Positions 1 through 11,514 of a DNA stretch of 64,000 nucleotides are shown piece by piece. This DNA is from Massospora cicadina. Taxonomy: Eukaryota > Entomophthoromycota > Entomophthoromycetes > Entomophthorales > Entomophthoraceae. The notes below the pieces were generated by a model. That model searched no databases, had not been told where the DNA came from, and worked only from the letters and a program-made list of their open reading frames with translations. The stretch lies in contig JAKSZP010000021.1 of the NCBI GenBank assembly GCA_022478985.1, positions 296,006 through 360,005 of the forward strand. The letters are read 5' to 3'. Position numbers and translations under genes: made by a program. The stretch's first letter is position 1. Every line of letters starts with the position of its first letter.

Positions 1-1927
1 TAATACTTACTGATACTAGAACTAACTTTACTTACCATGTCATACTCAAGTTAAATGATCTGATGTCAATACTCTAAGTATTAATGACACCTTACCACCC
101 TGAGTCTGATATAACCATCAAGCAAGTAAATGGTACCTTGGTATATATTCTTCAAAAATTATTGAAGCTTAGTCTCTATATTAATTTCACTTTTACCTGA
201 TGCCATTTATACATACAATATCAGTTACCACTCCATGGCTGGGAAGAGCCCATTTCAAACTATTTTATTGAGTCATATGGCCTTACCACTACTGTTATAT
301 CTCTGTGCTTAAAATAAGCTGGTCTGGAACTAAAGTGATACTTATAAGCCTAACTTCATTGATTTAAATTCAGACTGAAGCTGTTTTATCAATTTAATGA
401 AGAAGAATAAAGGTAATATTGCTGATCTAGGTGGAAAGCTGATTTGCCACAATATGAGATAGAAAATTATGTTCTGTATCATGACAACCATGTCTTTTAG
501 AGAAAAAACATACTAACAGGCATATGGAACAGACTTTTTTATAATAAATGATCATTTACCAATTCATATATGCTAAAGAGCCTTTTGGGTGGGCGGATCA
601 TCATTATTTCATGCCAAATTTATTAATCCATATAACTTTAGTTAAAATAGAAAAAGAAAAGTGAAAAAATAATAATAGTAATATCTAATAAGTGATAGGA
701 ATCATTAATTAATGCAATGGGTGATGAAAAGTGATTTTGTTTTTGTTTTTTATAGATGTACTTCAATGTTCCAATTATATTTAGTGCTGATGTTACTTTA
801 TGACCGCTCCTTGTACAAACCTCCATCAGAATGTGCTTCCTCTCAGAATAGTTGACTAAATAGTATTGCTTTACTTACCATATCCTGTTTGGGCTCTAGT
901 CCATGTTTGATTTCTGGAGGTGGTGGTGGAGGTTCTAATTTTGGTAAAGTTCTTTGGCTTGGGGGAGAGAGAGCCCTAAAGGCAGGTTTACAGATGAGTG
1001 AGGATATGGTGCCCCCAATTTAGGGTATGGATGAAGAAGGTGTGTGAGACATTGAATAATATGGAAATGCAACTGTGACATGATATTTCCAAAAGAAGCC
1101 TTCAAGGATACCTGAGGGCAAACAAATTCTGGTAAGATTTCCATTTGGGATAAGATGGTGTGGTCGTCCCCTTTGACGTTTGATTTTGGTATTGACGTCT
1201 GAGAAGCTCAACAGCGGAACAGGGACTTTCTCTCTTGTGTCTTAATCACGCCAGTGGTTCAAGAAGTAGGAGGCTATATTGATTGATAACTAAACTAGGG
1301 ATTTTCTTGACAGTTAAATTCTAAAATAGTAAGAGCAGTGTCACTGGGAGAAATTTATAGTTTAGTCAATGGCGAAGATTTCAATATTTTTATTTTTGAC
1401 TGATAGTAGTAAACCTAATTCATCAAACAGATTCATGGGAACCAATCCTCCATTGAGAATAATATACTAAAATAATTTAAAAAAGGCATTATAGATCCAA
1501 TGGATCAATTAAGCGTGATCTGAGTAAATTGGTGCCTCAAATGACAAATTGGAAGGGATTTATCACAAGTCTCACCGCAATTTAACATAGTCAATTAGAA
1601 GATTTAAGGTTAGTTTACCATAGATTAAAGATTGCATCTAGGAGTTAAATGCCAGTCCCAAGAGACCTATGCAATATGGTTATTGGCTAAGTGTCCTGAG
1701 TTTGAGTTTAGTTGGAAAGCATAAAACATGTTAGTATGATGATAGTAGTTTATTGTCTTTGTAGATATCTTTGAGAACTTATTGATTACCAAAGAATGTA
1801 AAAATAAGTCATAAATTCTAGAATAGAGAATTTGGAATGAATTTTCAGGGGAATGACAGTGTGATTCTGCTATATAATATAGATAACCCATTAATATCAT
1901 TACTTTCCGTATCTGTGTTTTTTATAG
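1..1927. other. AT-rich DNA with no clear gene
   Basis: Low-GC sequence with only short open frames on either strand. The one structured part is 879-1211, where the minus strand stays open in several frames and carries a consensus 5' splice site (listed separately). A second minus-strand donor-like GTAAGT lies near position 35, but the sequence upstream of it closes quickly in all frames. I see no transposon core motif here. It could be an intron or intergenic DNA. Confidence 0.5.
879..975 (-). CDS. Weak candidate internal exon of a host gene
   Basis: On the minus strand a 97-base stretch is open in one frame and encodes a proline-rich peptide with the core LEPPPPPPEIKHGLEPKQDM. It is followed directly by GTAAGTAAAG, a consensus splice donor, at plus 873-878 and below. 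A possible acceptor (CTGCCTTTAG) lies just upstream, and the frame closes at a TAA a little further out, near 1020. Neighbouring frames are also open over 935-1211, so the exon start is uncertain. I do not recognise the product. A chance open frame inside an old repeat is a real alternative. Confidence 0.22.
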
Positions 1928-2059
1928 GGACAGAAATATTCATATTGTTTCACATTTTATCAAGGTGCAAGAACACTGTGCTACTATCCACAGGATTTTT
2001 ACCTAAGCAAACAACTACCAGAAGAATTTGATAAATTATTTTACCAAGACCTTAACTAG
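1928..2059 (+). CDS. Candidate terminal coding exon of an unrecognised host gene
   Basis: A strong 3' splice site, a T-rich run ending TTTTTTATAG at 1927, is followed by 43 sense codons and a TAG at 2057-2059. The peptide begins GQKYSYCFTFYQGARTLCYY and ends KLFYQDLN. It is rich in aromatic and charged residues and has no low-complexity run, unlike chance frames in this AT-rich DNA. An ATTTTTACC-type AT-rich stretch follows, and the next AATAAA is at about 2326. I found no convincing upstream exon on the plus strand, so the gene, if real, enters the window through a long intron. I do not recognise the family. Confidence 0.4.
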   Translation, partial: GQKYSYCFTFYQGARTLCYYPQDFYLSKQLPEEFDKLFYQDLN

Positions 2060-4589
2060 ATCATAATAGATTTCTATTGTAACAGATGGGTGTGCTTTAC
2101 TCTCCTCCTAGAAAAAAATAATTTCATCTGTTTCTGTCTTTGATTCACTTCACTGTAAACTAGCCATATATATCTTTTTTGGATGCAAAAATGAAGGTCT
2201 CAGATATTAGACTAGCAATATGGGTGCTTTGACCGCAGATTTGAAGCTTTACTTTTTTCTATTTTCAGCGCTAGATAGCATGCCCATGAGAAAGGCGGCC
2301 ATGCGTTTTTATTTTGCAGGTGTCAAATAAAGCCAAGGTAAAAGGCTGACAAAATGGCTCCAGGCGACTAGCTTAAGTGGAAATGTCAGTTGAGGAAAAA
2401 GATTGTGGAATCATTTCCCAGAGCAGCTTTAAGAGCGCGCGTTAGAGGAGACAAATGGGAGTTAGGGCACAGGAAGAATGGGGCAAAAAGTAAATAAAGT
2501 TTATTATTAACTCATCAAGGGTTCATGCAGTGTGCAGCTCCTTAACATACTGCAACAGCTGACTTTTGATATGTTTGAGAAACTCCAGCACACAAGAAAA
2601 TGATATAATATTTTTAACTAGCTTGAGTTAGTAAGGGGCAAAAAAAACAACTTAGCTGCACCAGTGCATAAGTACCTGTGGCAAATATGAGTTCCTTGAT
2701 ATCATCCTGGGTCTCCTCAGAGAAGTTGACTGGGAATTAATACTTGGAATAACTTCAACTGGTGGCTCCATGGCCACATGGAGGTCTTGACGGAGGAGGT
2801 CGTTGGGGCAGTGGCCACTTTGACACCAAGCGGATGGTGAGACCAGTACATGTGTGAAGCCCTATCAAGGGTGGAAGTGGTACTGGTGAAAGGAATTAGG
2901 AGAATTAAAAAAAACTCTGGCCAATTAAAAAAGTTGGTTGATGGAGTAGGAGCAAACAGCATCGCTAACTCATGTAATTCATCAGGTTGGTTAAAGTTGT
3001 ATACTGCTGATCCAGCAATGGACTATAATGGATATGAGCAGAATTGTTAGTGGTTTGAAAATCAATGGCCATGCAATTTAATCAGTCCCAAGCAGTAATA
3101 TTCCAGGAACATTGTGAGAAGTTTGGTTATTATTGGATGGCGTTGAAGGAGCTGTGCCTGGAGTTGTGAAGGGAGGGGGAGGGTGGATTGTACTCTATCT
3201 GAAAACTCTGATAAAGAAGTGGTGCAAGTGCTAGAGAGAGGAGTGGTATAAGCTGTCGTAGCAGCTACAAAAGGACATTTTTGCTAAAAATGATTGAGTA
3301 CAAAGCACAATGGAAAGATATCACAGCCGTTTTTCACATAGGCTAAAAAGAATGTCATGGGCAGAGCAGACCATGATGTGAGGGGGAATAGCTATATGTG
3401 GCCCCTGTGAAGGGGGCGAATTGTCAGAGAGGTGTGGGGCCCTGTGAGGCGGCTGGCCCCATTGGGAATTACAAAATTCAATATTAAGTGACATAATAAG
3501 AAACCAAAATTACAGAAGTTCATGATGAAATTGTTTGAGGAGAGATCATTGAGCAGGCTGGTAAACTGAACCACTAAATTGGCATTTTCTGGAAGCTGAG
3601 TGCAAGTGGTTGGGATGTGAGTGATTTTTGCATATAAGTAACATTGTTGCTTCAACCATGGCGTGGTCTTAACAATAGAAGCCAAGGTCAAAGTACTTCT
3701 TATGAGGGCGTAATTCAATATAACTGGCAACTTTGAACTACTTGAGCCATCACAATTATTCCTGTACCCACATAAGGAATAGTTTTCATACTTAAACCAA
3801 AAAAATATAGCACAGATTACTTTTGAGGAGCACCAAGGAGTTTCAAAGCACCCCCTGGGAGCACGTAAGGTGGTGGTCTAAGTCTCAAGGAGGGAAAAAG
3901 TGACTATTAGGATTTAGGGGCTAGAATATCTAGCCCTGTTAAGCTTTGGCAGTGGCTTAAAGATGCCAGTAGGTGGCGCACCATCACACCACATGGTGCA
4001 GCAAGCGTCAAACTAATCAACGTTTTTTATAAGACAGAGTAGCATTAAGAATTTCATATATAAACTTATAAAATAAAGCTAAATAAAGTGTTCAAAGTGA
4101 AAGAGAGATACTAAAGCGTTACCTTTATCCACTTTTTGGAAATAATCATAATAAAGATGACAGGATATTATAATCTAGTCTTAGATGTCCTCATAATAGA
4201 TGAAGATTGGCTGTATGGCCTAATTATCAGGCAGAGATATGTGTGTTAGAGAGCTAAGAAGCGTAAGAAGAGTGAAAATGATAACCCAGAATATACAAAT
4301 ACAGGATAAAAATGCTATAAAAGCAGTTTAACAGTAATTGGCTATCATACATATGACTCTCTTCCTAGACTTAGTTTATTTTTAGAAAATTTATAATTTG
4401 AGACACATGCTGTTAAGAAGACATATAAGGGTTTTTAGAAATAATGCCACTTGTTCCTCAGGTTGTGATCATCTTATACTAAAAAGAAGCAATGCTACTT
4501 TTAAAGAACAAGGGTTTAATTTTACGTTAGTTAGCATTGCAAAGTTATTGTAAAACCACCTGAGTTTAAGAATAGTAATAGTTTGGCCT
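2060..4589. other. Non-coding, probably old repeat DNA
   Basis: I see no gene. Minus-strand frames at 2717-2962 and 3392-3730 are open for 81 and 112 codons, but they show no domain, no catalytic motif and no splice context. The region 2600-3950 is somewhat richer in G and C than its surroundings, with G-rich stretches like those of the long LTRs elsewhere in the window, so it may be a degraded LTR. I could not align it to one. Confidence 0.35.
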
Positions 4590-5300
4590 TAAGCCCTCTA
4601 TCTAATGAGGTTTCAACTATTTTTTGCAGGTGCATGTTGTTCATGATTTGCACCATGATGCACAGAAATGTTAAAAAATAGAAAAAAAATCTTCAAAGTG
4701 GAGATTTTGTTTAAAATAAAACTTGGTAATGAAAAAGAGAAAAAATAGACAAGTACCCTCACAATTGATAGAACTGTCTATATAAATAGGATGGGCATTA
4801 GTGGGAAGCTGCGCTGTTCTTAGAGTACCACAAACTAGGTATATTCCCCAGTTGTAAGTTATTCAAGTGTTCACTAATGGTTAAGGTGGTGAAATCTCAA
4901 ATCTGCTTTAAGAATTGTGGGTGGAAGGAATGATAGGGAACGCCATGATTGGATGCTTCCAAATTTGGCTTTTTTTTAAAACTTTTTAAAATGATACATC
5001 TCCATATTCACAGTGTCCAGTACTTAATCAGTTCCAAATTTACATAAGTCTAAAAAAGATTATGGAAAATGTGATAAGGGAAACAATTGTCAGGAGTTGA
5101 AAAATTAGATTCCATAGAAAAAACTAAATACCTGATTAAAAATTTAAAATAAAAGATGTTCAGGAAAGTTGGAAAATGACCAGTAGTAGGGAAATAACCC
5201 ATAGTAAATTTTTCCTTTTTGACGGAGTAGTTGAGGGATCTAGCTTTGTAAGGCCTGTCCTCTCAACATACAAACCACTAGCTGATGTAATAAATAGAAC
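4590..5300. repeat. Degenerate direct repeat, left copy (LTR-like)
   Basis: This stretch aligns collinearly with 6036-6760. Shared anchors include CACCATGATGCACAGAAATG (near 4648 and 6099), the CTGTTCTTxGAGTACCA block and AATGAAAAAGAGxAAA. Both copies are riddled with substitutions and small indels. A pair of about 0.7-kb direct repeats separated by about 0.74 kb fits the LTRs of a small or deleted LTR element. I could not fix the termini or a TSD. Confidence 0.45.
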
Positions 5301-6035
5301 AGTCTTGATATAAGATGGTGGAAGGCACTAGAAAGTCTTAAATTACTTTACTTTTTTAACCTTCTAAAAAAATTGGACTATCTTGACTTCATAATCTAAG
5401 GATAACTCCATCAGTGAGGGTAAAGCAATATCACAATGCTATAACAGTTGCTCGGGTAATGGAAGAGAAAGTTTCCATTTTGTGGGAAACAGGTGATTAA
5501 TGGGGGATGATAATCAGAAAGTAAATGGCTTAGGACAAAGAGGGATTGGATTATTGATTATAAGGTCAGAAGCCCCATCATTGGGTGAAAGATTCAAAGA
5601 AATTAGCATCAACTAAACAAGGATATCCTAAGTAGCATCCTGAATGACAGGAGTAAAATCAATTGTGGGACATGTCTACACCCTGTCTTTCAATCCCAAA
5701 GTAATACATGGATGCAACTGTGGTCAACTTTCTGGAACTAGATAATGATCAACCCTGAAAACAGAATCAGCATGAATTGAGAATTGGCTCCTAAATTGTT
5801 GCCATAGGAACTGGATAAGTTTAAATGAAAATCAAAAAACAAGGTTATTAACCAGGGAAAGAGTCAGGGCAGACAGGAAGGGTGACATATGGAGAGTCAC
5901 GACACACTGCAGCAAAAAACTGGATTTTGACTTACCTATTATCTAAGTATCATGGGTGCCCAAGTTCACATTGGTTAGCCTTTCACAGTTCCCGTGGGAC
6001 AACCTGTGGCACCAAGTGACTAGTACTTCAATGGA
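5301..6035. other. Interval between the two LTR-like repeats
   Basis: About 0.74 kb without an open frame longer than 60 codons. It would be the internal region if the flanking repeats are LTRs, and it is too short for gag-pol. TGGCACCAAGTGACTAG near 6009 looks like a primer-binding site, but it is not placed directly beside a repeat end. Confidence 0.3.
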
Positions 6036-6760
6036 AATTAAGTCCTCTATCCAACAAGGGCACCCTTTTTTGTGGTTTCATGTTGGTCATGACTTGCACC
6101 ATGATGCACAGAAATGCTCAAAATGAAAAACTAAAACTTCAAAATAATGTTTTTAAAATAACGGAATGAAAAAGAGCAAATAGGACAGTACCCTCATAAC
6201 TGAAAGCACTGGCATAAATAAAATGGAATGGGAATCAGCGGGTGGCTGCACTGTTCTTGGAGTACCATAACATATAGTATCTTCTCTAGTTGTGAGTTAT
6301 ATTAGAGTTCATGCATGAGAAAGGGTAAGAATCAAAAATTGTCATATTTACTGTGGGTCATAGAGATGATGAGGCACGCCATAATTAACTGCTTCCTAAT
6401 TTAGCTTTTTTAACTTTTTTAGAAAATATTAAATTGGTATATATCTCATCCATGATGGTCTGATGCTTGGTCAGTCATAGAAATTTTGTAATACAAATAG
6501 GATCTCAGAAAAATATAAAGGGGACTTAAAATCAGGAGTTGAAAATTAAATTTTTATAAAAAATTTAAAGTTCTTGCCACAAAAATTAGAAAAATAGAGG
6601 TTTGTAAAATTGAAGAATGCTCAGTATTATGAGGAAACTTACCTAAATAAATCTGCCAAACTGGCGTTTTAGTTGTGGGATTTCTTTACATAAAAGCCTT
6701 AATTCTTTCAACAAAAAAACTTCTAGGCGATGTGGGAACAATAAAAGCTTTGGAAGACAT
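6036..6760. repeat. Degenerate direct repeat, right copy (LTR-like)
   Basis: Partner of 4590-5300, in the same orientation. Homology begins at about TTAAGTCCTCTATC and fades near 6760. The divergence between the copies is visibly greater than that between the LTRs of elements C and D, so this is one of the oldest insertions in the window. Confidence 0.45.
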
Positions 6761-6849
6761 GGGATGATAGGCACAAAAAAGACTTACACTACTGGTACTG
6801 AATGGTCAAGGCCATCTAAGAAGATCTGAGGCATTTTAGACTTTCCAGA

Positions 6850-7400
6850 GTTGATATCTGCTATCCTAAGATTCTGAAATCAAGTAGTGGCACCCACTGG
6901 CCCCTTCATCATAATGGGCGTTTATGTGGACAGATCCTTATTAACAGTTTCTCAAGGTCTTTGATATATTCTCCTTGGTGCAGACCATTTAACTATGAGG
7001 TTGAAGCCATGTTTGTTTGCAGCAATGGCAAAAGCACCATCATTTATTTTCATTCCATCTCACCCAACATAGATGCCCAGAATCTTGCCCTTGAATAATA
7101 GGCTCAACAATACTTTGTATAAAATGTAGGAGATGAGTCCCAATCTGACACCAGCCAAACATTTGCCATTCCCTACAACAAATCAACTAATGGGGTGATA
7201 GAACTTACAAATGGAATATTGGCTCTCATCCATTATAAATGACATCAAACAAACTTAAAGCAATGGAATCACTACTTATATAGAAGCTTCTTGCTTTATA
7301 AAATGATACATCCTCAATTAATTAATACCACCCTTTTTAAGATTTTTATGGAAGTAAAAATTAGTTACTCAGCAGTATGCAACTTCTGTTGGAGATATTT
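6850..7400 (+). pseudogene. Relic of a Ty3/gypsy integrase core
   Basis: Broken plus-strand frames contain pieces of a retroviral-type integrase core. Near 6962-6995 the translation gives YILLGADHLT, equivalent to the conserved YILVxIDHFTK segment. Near 7180-7220 ATNGxxxLTNG-like sequence (shifted frames around ACAAATCAACTAATGGGGTG) matches the PxTNGxVERxNGTL segment that carries the catalytic Glu. Stops and frameshifts interrupt it throughout. No LTR could be tied to it. It lies just downstream of the 4590-6760 repeat pair, but its orientation relative to that pair is unknown. Confidence 0.5.
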
Positions 7401-8093
7401 ATGCCTGATAATGACCAATTAACTATGCAAATACTGGATGATGCAATAATTTTATCTAATAAATTTCCACCAAAGCCATAGCACTAACCACCTTTAGGGG
7501 AACTTCTCAAATCAATGCATAATGACTTAAATTCCCTATTTACTAAAAATGTAACTTTATTTTATCCTATAACACTGATAGAGTGGATGAACATACAAGA
7601 TGGTAACATCCTGTCTGGTCCCTGCCATGTTATTTATGAGGCAGGAAAATATATAATATGTAATATAGCATAATAGACTGTAGTAAAATTACCTCATGGA
7701 GGGTTTATACAAGTCTAGACATCAACAACAGGTTATGGTGGCATTGTTGGAGCTCAAGACAAAAGGAATTAAATCAACTACTCCATGATTAAATACTCAA
7801 GGTTAATAATTAAGTGAATAATCTCTGAGTAAGCATCAGATTGATGTGGAAGTGTAAAACTTTGATTAGGAATTAATAATCTAACACTCCACATTGATGC
7901 ATCAGATAAATTGTTTTTAAAGTTTTTGACAATTTAATCTGGAAGTTCTAGCACAATTGATGTATGAATCTTTATACAAAGTTAGATAAAGAAACAGGTA
8001 ATAAGTATTTAAAATTGTAAAGAAACTGAGCTTCCTGGTTTAGGAGAGACTAGGTAAGCTCTGAAGCACAAAGTTTAAATATATATATTTATT
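7401..8093. other. AT-rich spacer before element A
   Basis: No frame or motif. It may include the 3' part of the gypsy relic at 6850-7400. Element A begins at its end within an AT-rich run. Confidence 0.4.
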
Positions 8094-8837
8094 TATCAGA
8101 CAATTACAAGTCCAATATTGTGGGAATAATGTTTTGGAGGTTGATGAGGAAAATATCGGCCTAAAGACCCTGACCAATTTTTTGGGGAACTGGCAATCCA
8201 GGGAAATCCTTCTAAGCAAACTTTTCAGCCAAATAGCTCAAATTTTGGAATTTGGGTTGTGCCAAACCTGTAACAGAGTATGGGAAGTCCCAACAAGGAA
8301 CATCCACATCCCCTCTACAGTTTAGTGTAATCACCTTAGCGGAGACTACCCCTTTTTATAGGCGTGGAAGGTGTCCCTCAAGGTTCAAATATTTCCCCCC
8401 ACTCTGATTGGATCAAATACATTAAATTCATGCCTCACAGATTTATACTACCTGCTATCAACCCTCCATCAGACATTCTGATGAAGTGAGGCATGTTAAG
8501 AGCTTCAATAAGTCAAAACCCAACATTCCCTAATTTGACTATTCCTAGCTTAATTTAATTTTGCAATTATCTCACATCAAATCTCAAAATAGTTTAAACA
8601 CTAAACGGTGAGTTATCAAGAGAGTTTGCTTCCTACCCCCTCGCTGCCATTAATAAACCTATTATAAAATCCCAAATTTTTAATATATTTAAAGTTTTTC
8701 TTTAGTTATTTAGACAATATAAAATCCCCTCAAAAAATCAAGTCCATCTTTTGAGAGTAATATTGCTCCTGCATATTATTATTGCAATTTAGGGGGAAAA
8801 TACATCAGCGAGCATACCACCAGCCTAAATTCCAACA
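8094..8837 (+). repeat. 5' LTR of element A
   Basis: 744 bp, aligning end to end with 22332-23078. Its start has decayed from TGTCAGA to TATCAGA, and it ends TTCCAACA. It is followed two bases later by TGGTTCTCACTACAGGGG, the primer-binding-site position also used by element B (TGGTGCTCACTATAGGGG). Confidence 0.88.
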
Positions 8838-8894
8838 AGTGGTTCTCACTACAGGGGCCCTGTACACCACAAATCTTCTCTTTTAAAAACTACA

Positions 8895-10089
8895 ACTGTA
8901 TTAGAACCAAGGCTAGCTGCTTTAGAGCAACAATTAGCTAGTGCTTTGTCTCTCCTCAAAAGGCTTGAGCAGCACGCTTCTCAAGGCCCTTATGGGGCCT
9001 CCCCTATTATTTACAAACCTCCTCTCAGAAACAAGTTCACACCTGGTGTGGGCAGTATTGCCTCCTTCCTTTTTGTTTATAAAGCTGCTTTGGAAAGGGC
9101 AACCGACCATTAAAAACCAAGTATATCCTTCTCTGATTGAGACATATGGCTCAAGATATAATGGTTCCAGTAAGACCAACCTTAGCACCGGGGCAGAGGC
9201 TAAGCAAACGCTTATTAAAGGATTTGACTTCTCACAGAGTTTACAATGGCAAAAACAGGCCTTTATGTGCCTTAGCCTTCAAAAGGGAAAATCTGCCACC
9301 TCTTTTGTTGAGTGCTTTTATAGCCAAGCTCAACCTCTGTTGCTTACCAAAATGCTACTTCTAGATGATGCTATTGCTGACATTTTGGCTGACTTGACGT
9401 CACATCCCTCTTTAGCTCTGCATATCTCCGCCATCAAGTGCACCTTCTGAAATTTATGAGATATCAAGGAGGCTTTGCTAGCAGTGGCTGACATTTATGA
9501 ACCTGACCCTATGCTAGGAGCTCTGAGGCGAGAATCTACTTCAACTCCTTTAACCTCTTCTATGGCTGTCTCCCTCTGAAAGCTTGTTCCTGAGGAGCTG
9601 TCACACCTAATGCTCCTCCACCATGTGAGGATAGCCAGAGGATATATGGCTATAACGGGGCAGCGCTTCCCTCTCTCATCAATTCCAAAAGCTCTACTGT
9701 TGAAGGCAGTTATCCTTTGCCCTTTACATACTCCTTCTTCAGAGCGGTCTCCTAGGGTGGATCAATTGTCATGTCCCATCAAGCTGCTGTCTCTATACTA
9801 TTTGTCCTCTCCTCTGGTTAGCTATCATTCAAAAACTGAGGTCATGAGGGCAGGCCAAACCTGCTGCTGAAAAGTCTAAAATTAGAGCCATTACATTCCC
9901 AAGCCTCCTCAAAAGGTTAATAAGGTGGATGAAAAATCCCAGGGCCCATCTGGCTCCCTGATGTGCATTGATAACCCTTTAATGATGAATATGAAGGGGG
10001 TTGTGAAGATGCCGTTACTATGTCTTAGAAGATCCCATTGAAGTAATGGTACCTGACAGGTTAAACTCAGAAATATTGGACATGACTAG
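8895..10089 (+). pseudogene. gag relic of element A, first part
   Basis: Capsid-like Gag that would package the element RNA. The plus-strand frame from about 9220 to 9450 reads a helical segment containing FMCLSLQKGKSATSFVEC and LLLDDAIADILADLTSHPSL. The same segment occurs in element B at 31690-31940, and that conservation is the evidence it is coding. The frame is broken upstream, where competing frames are open over 8941-9364. Past 9450 a TGA interrupts ISAIKCTF before the homology continues. The gene is cut at 10089-10094 by the insertion of element C and resumes at 18650. No zinc knuckle is visible in either part. Confidence 0.6.
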
Positions 10090-10094
10090 GATAC

Positions 10095-10937
10095 TGTAAG
10101 GAGAGTTTCTATAGATCTCCTGTTTCCAGTGTGGTGGTGCACGCTGCACAGATCCAATGCAAGGAAACTAGCCGTTAATAGTACAGCTGCTAGTGCCCAG
10201 AAGAGGGTGCTGGAGCAATAACAGCTTAAACCAAGAAATTTTAGAAGGAACCAGCCAAAAGTGTCACAGTGCACACGGAGAGAAGGGGTAAATGACCCAG
10301 GTTGGAGGGTACCTGGGCAAACCAACAGTGTGCAAGGTGAGAATCAGATTGTGTTTACAATGGTAAGGTTAATGGAGTGCAAGACCTCTTTGAAGAGGTT
10401 TGCGCACAGGATCATTAAAAAAGGCATAAATCAAAATGGTAAAATGGGGAAATTTTGAATAGGGAAGTCGACCAACAAGGAATGTTGGTCAGGGAAAAGA
10501 CATTTAAGCGTTGACAGGGGAATATGGGGTTTGCGGCAGTGGACTCAAGCACCAATCCACCAATAGGGCAACGCTTCCGTCTGAATTAGTTATATACGCC
10601 AAAACTGACTTCACTTGAGTGATTGATTGAAGTTGGATTTGACCCAAACGCGTTGTTTCATAAGTGGAACAGGTTTCAAAACCCTGTTCCTTGATGAACT
10701 GAATGGAACCATCCGCATTAATTTGGTAAACCATCCATTTCAATGCTTGGTCCATTGTGAGGGGCTGTGCATTTGGCACACCACTAGTCCCAACCTGGGA
10801 ATATTTTTCCCGAACCCAGAGTTGGTCTAGAGTGTGCCTCAGGTCAGGGAGGGCCTGTAGCTTCACCCTCTGGGCCTCCTGGCACCCAGCCTTATTTTTG
10901 GGGTTGGACCCCACTATTATGTCATGTGCACATGACA
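10095..10937 (-). repeat. 3' LTR of element C (left copy)
   Basis: 843 bp. On the plus strand it starts TGTAAGGAGAG and ends in the perfect 18-bp palindrome TGTCATGTGCACATGACA (10920-10937). That palindrome is therefore the first 18 bases of the LTR on the element's own strand. A purine-rich tract (GGGAGGAGAGGG on the minus strand) abuts it, as expected for second-strand priming. Confidence 0.92.
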
Positions 10938-11016
10938 TTACCCTCTCCTCCCAACGGGGCTTAACTCCCCCTCCAGGGGCTTGCACAATGGAAAGGTTCT
11001 TGTGGGCAGGGGCCAA
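10504..11016 (-). CDS. Open frame running from element C's 3' end into its LTR
   Basis: A 170-codon minus-strand frame starts 79 bp inside the internal region and runs about 430 bp into the LTR, ending SPLPQTPYSPVNA. Within the LTR part it contains MSCAHDIIVGSNP and QALKWMVYQINADGSIQFIK. The other LTR (18649-18216) carries the same reading frame with few changes but has a TAG after NPKDKAGC. I recognise no domain. It is in a different frame from the chromodomain ORF and could be an accessory coding region or a fortuitously open LTR. Similarity between the two LTRs cannot prove selection, because LTR pairs start identical. Confidence 0.35.
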   Translation of the reverse strand: MAPAHKNLSIVQAPGGGVKPRWEERVMSCAHDIIVGSNPKNKAGCQEAQRVKLQALPDLRHTLDQLWVREKYSQVGTSGVPNAQPLTMDQALKWMVYQINADGSIQFIKEQGFETCSTYETTRLGQIQLQSITQVKSVLAYITNSDGSVALLVDWCLSPLPQTPYSPVNA

Positions 11017-11033
11017 CTTTATGGCGGCAACGG

Positions 11034-11510
11034 TTAGTTTAGGTTGGGATCCAGAAGCATAGGGGAATGCTTGTGGAAGGCGTCAATCAGATCTTGGGCA
11101 TGCACACAGTTGCGTGCTGGAACCCAACTGTTCTCTGCAGCATCAAAGCCCTTCCAGGATACCAGGTACTCCAGTCTTCTTTTAACGCGGCGAGAGGCAA
11201 CTATTTCTTCCACATCCCACTCTGGCGCCCCATCCACGAGATAGGCCTCAGGTGTCTCTGGTGGGGGGCACTCAAACAACGTAAGTTTGCTCTCATGAAA
11301 CACTGAGAAGATCTGAAATGAAGGGGGAAGATCCAGCTGGTATGAGGCATGGCCCACCTTTTTAACAACGCTGTAAGGGCCAATCCTCTTAGGTCCTAGC
11401 TTCTTGAATGGCTGCTTGATAGGGATTTTATGAGCATAAAGCATCACTAGATCCCCCTCCTTGTACGCAGGACCCACACGGCGCTTCCCATCAGCTGTCT
11501 TCTTATACAC
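11034..11510 (-). pseudogene. Integrase C-terminus (GPY/F) and chromodomain of element C
   Basis: A 158-codon frame forming the C-terminal end of pol. Residues 20-55 carry the integrase GPY/F module (GDLVMLYAHKIPIK, then GPKRIGPYSVVKKVGHASYQ). Residues about 95-150 form a chromodomain: EWDVEEIVASRRVKRRLEYL, then VSWKGFDAAENSWVPARNC and LIDAFHK, with the aromatic positions present. In chromoviruses this domain tethers the integration complex to modified histones. The frame is continuous at its C-terminus. At its N-terminal side it is cut off from the integrase core by element D, which begins at 11515, so no complete protein can be made. Confidence 0.85.
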
Positions 11511-11514
11511 TTGC

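Noticed and set aside
3392..3730. 112-codon minus-strand frame as a gene
   Set aside because: No domain, splice or promoter context; composition fits translated non-coding DNA.
8941..9188. Overlapping 60-170 codon frames in three readings at the start of element A
   Set aside because: Only the frame matching element B's gag is kept; the others are shadows.
10261..10458. 65-residue plus-strand protein repeated identically at 17973-18170
   Set aside because: The identity is explained by the two LTRs of element C. It has no start context or domain, and the element is on the minus strand.
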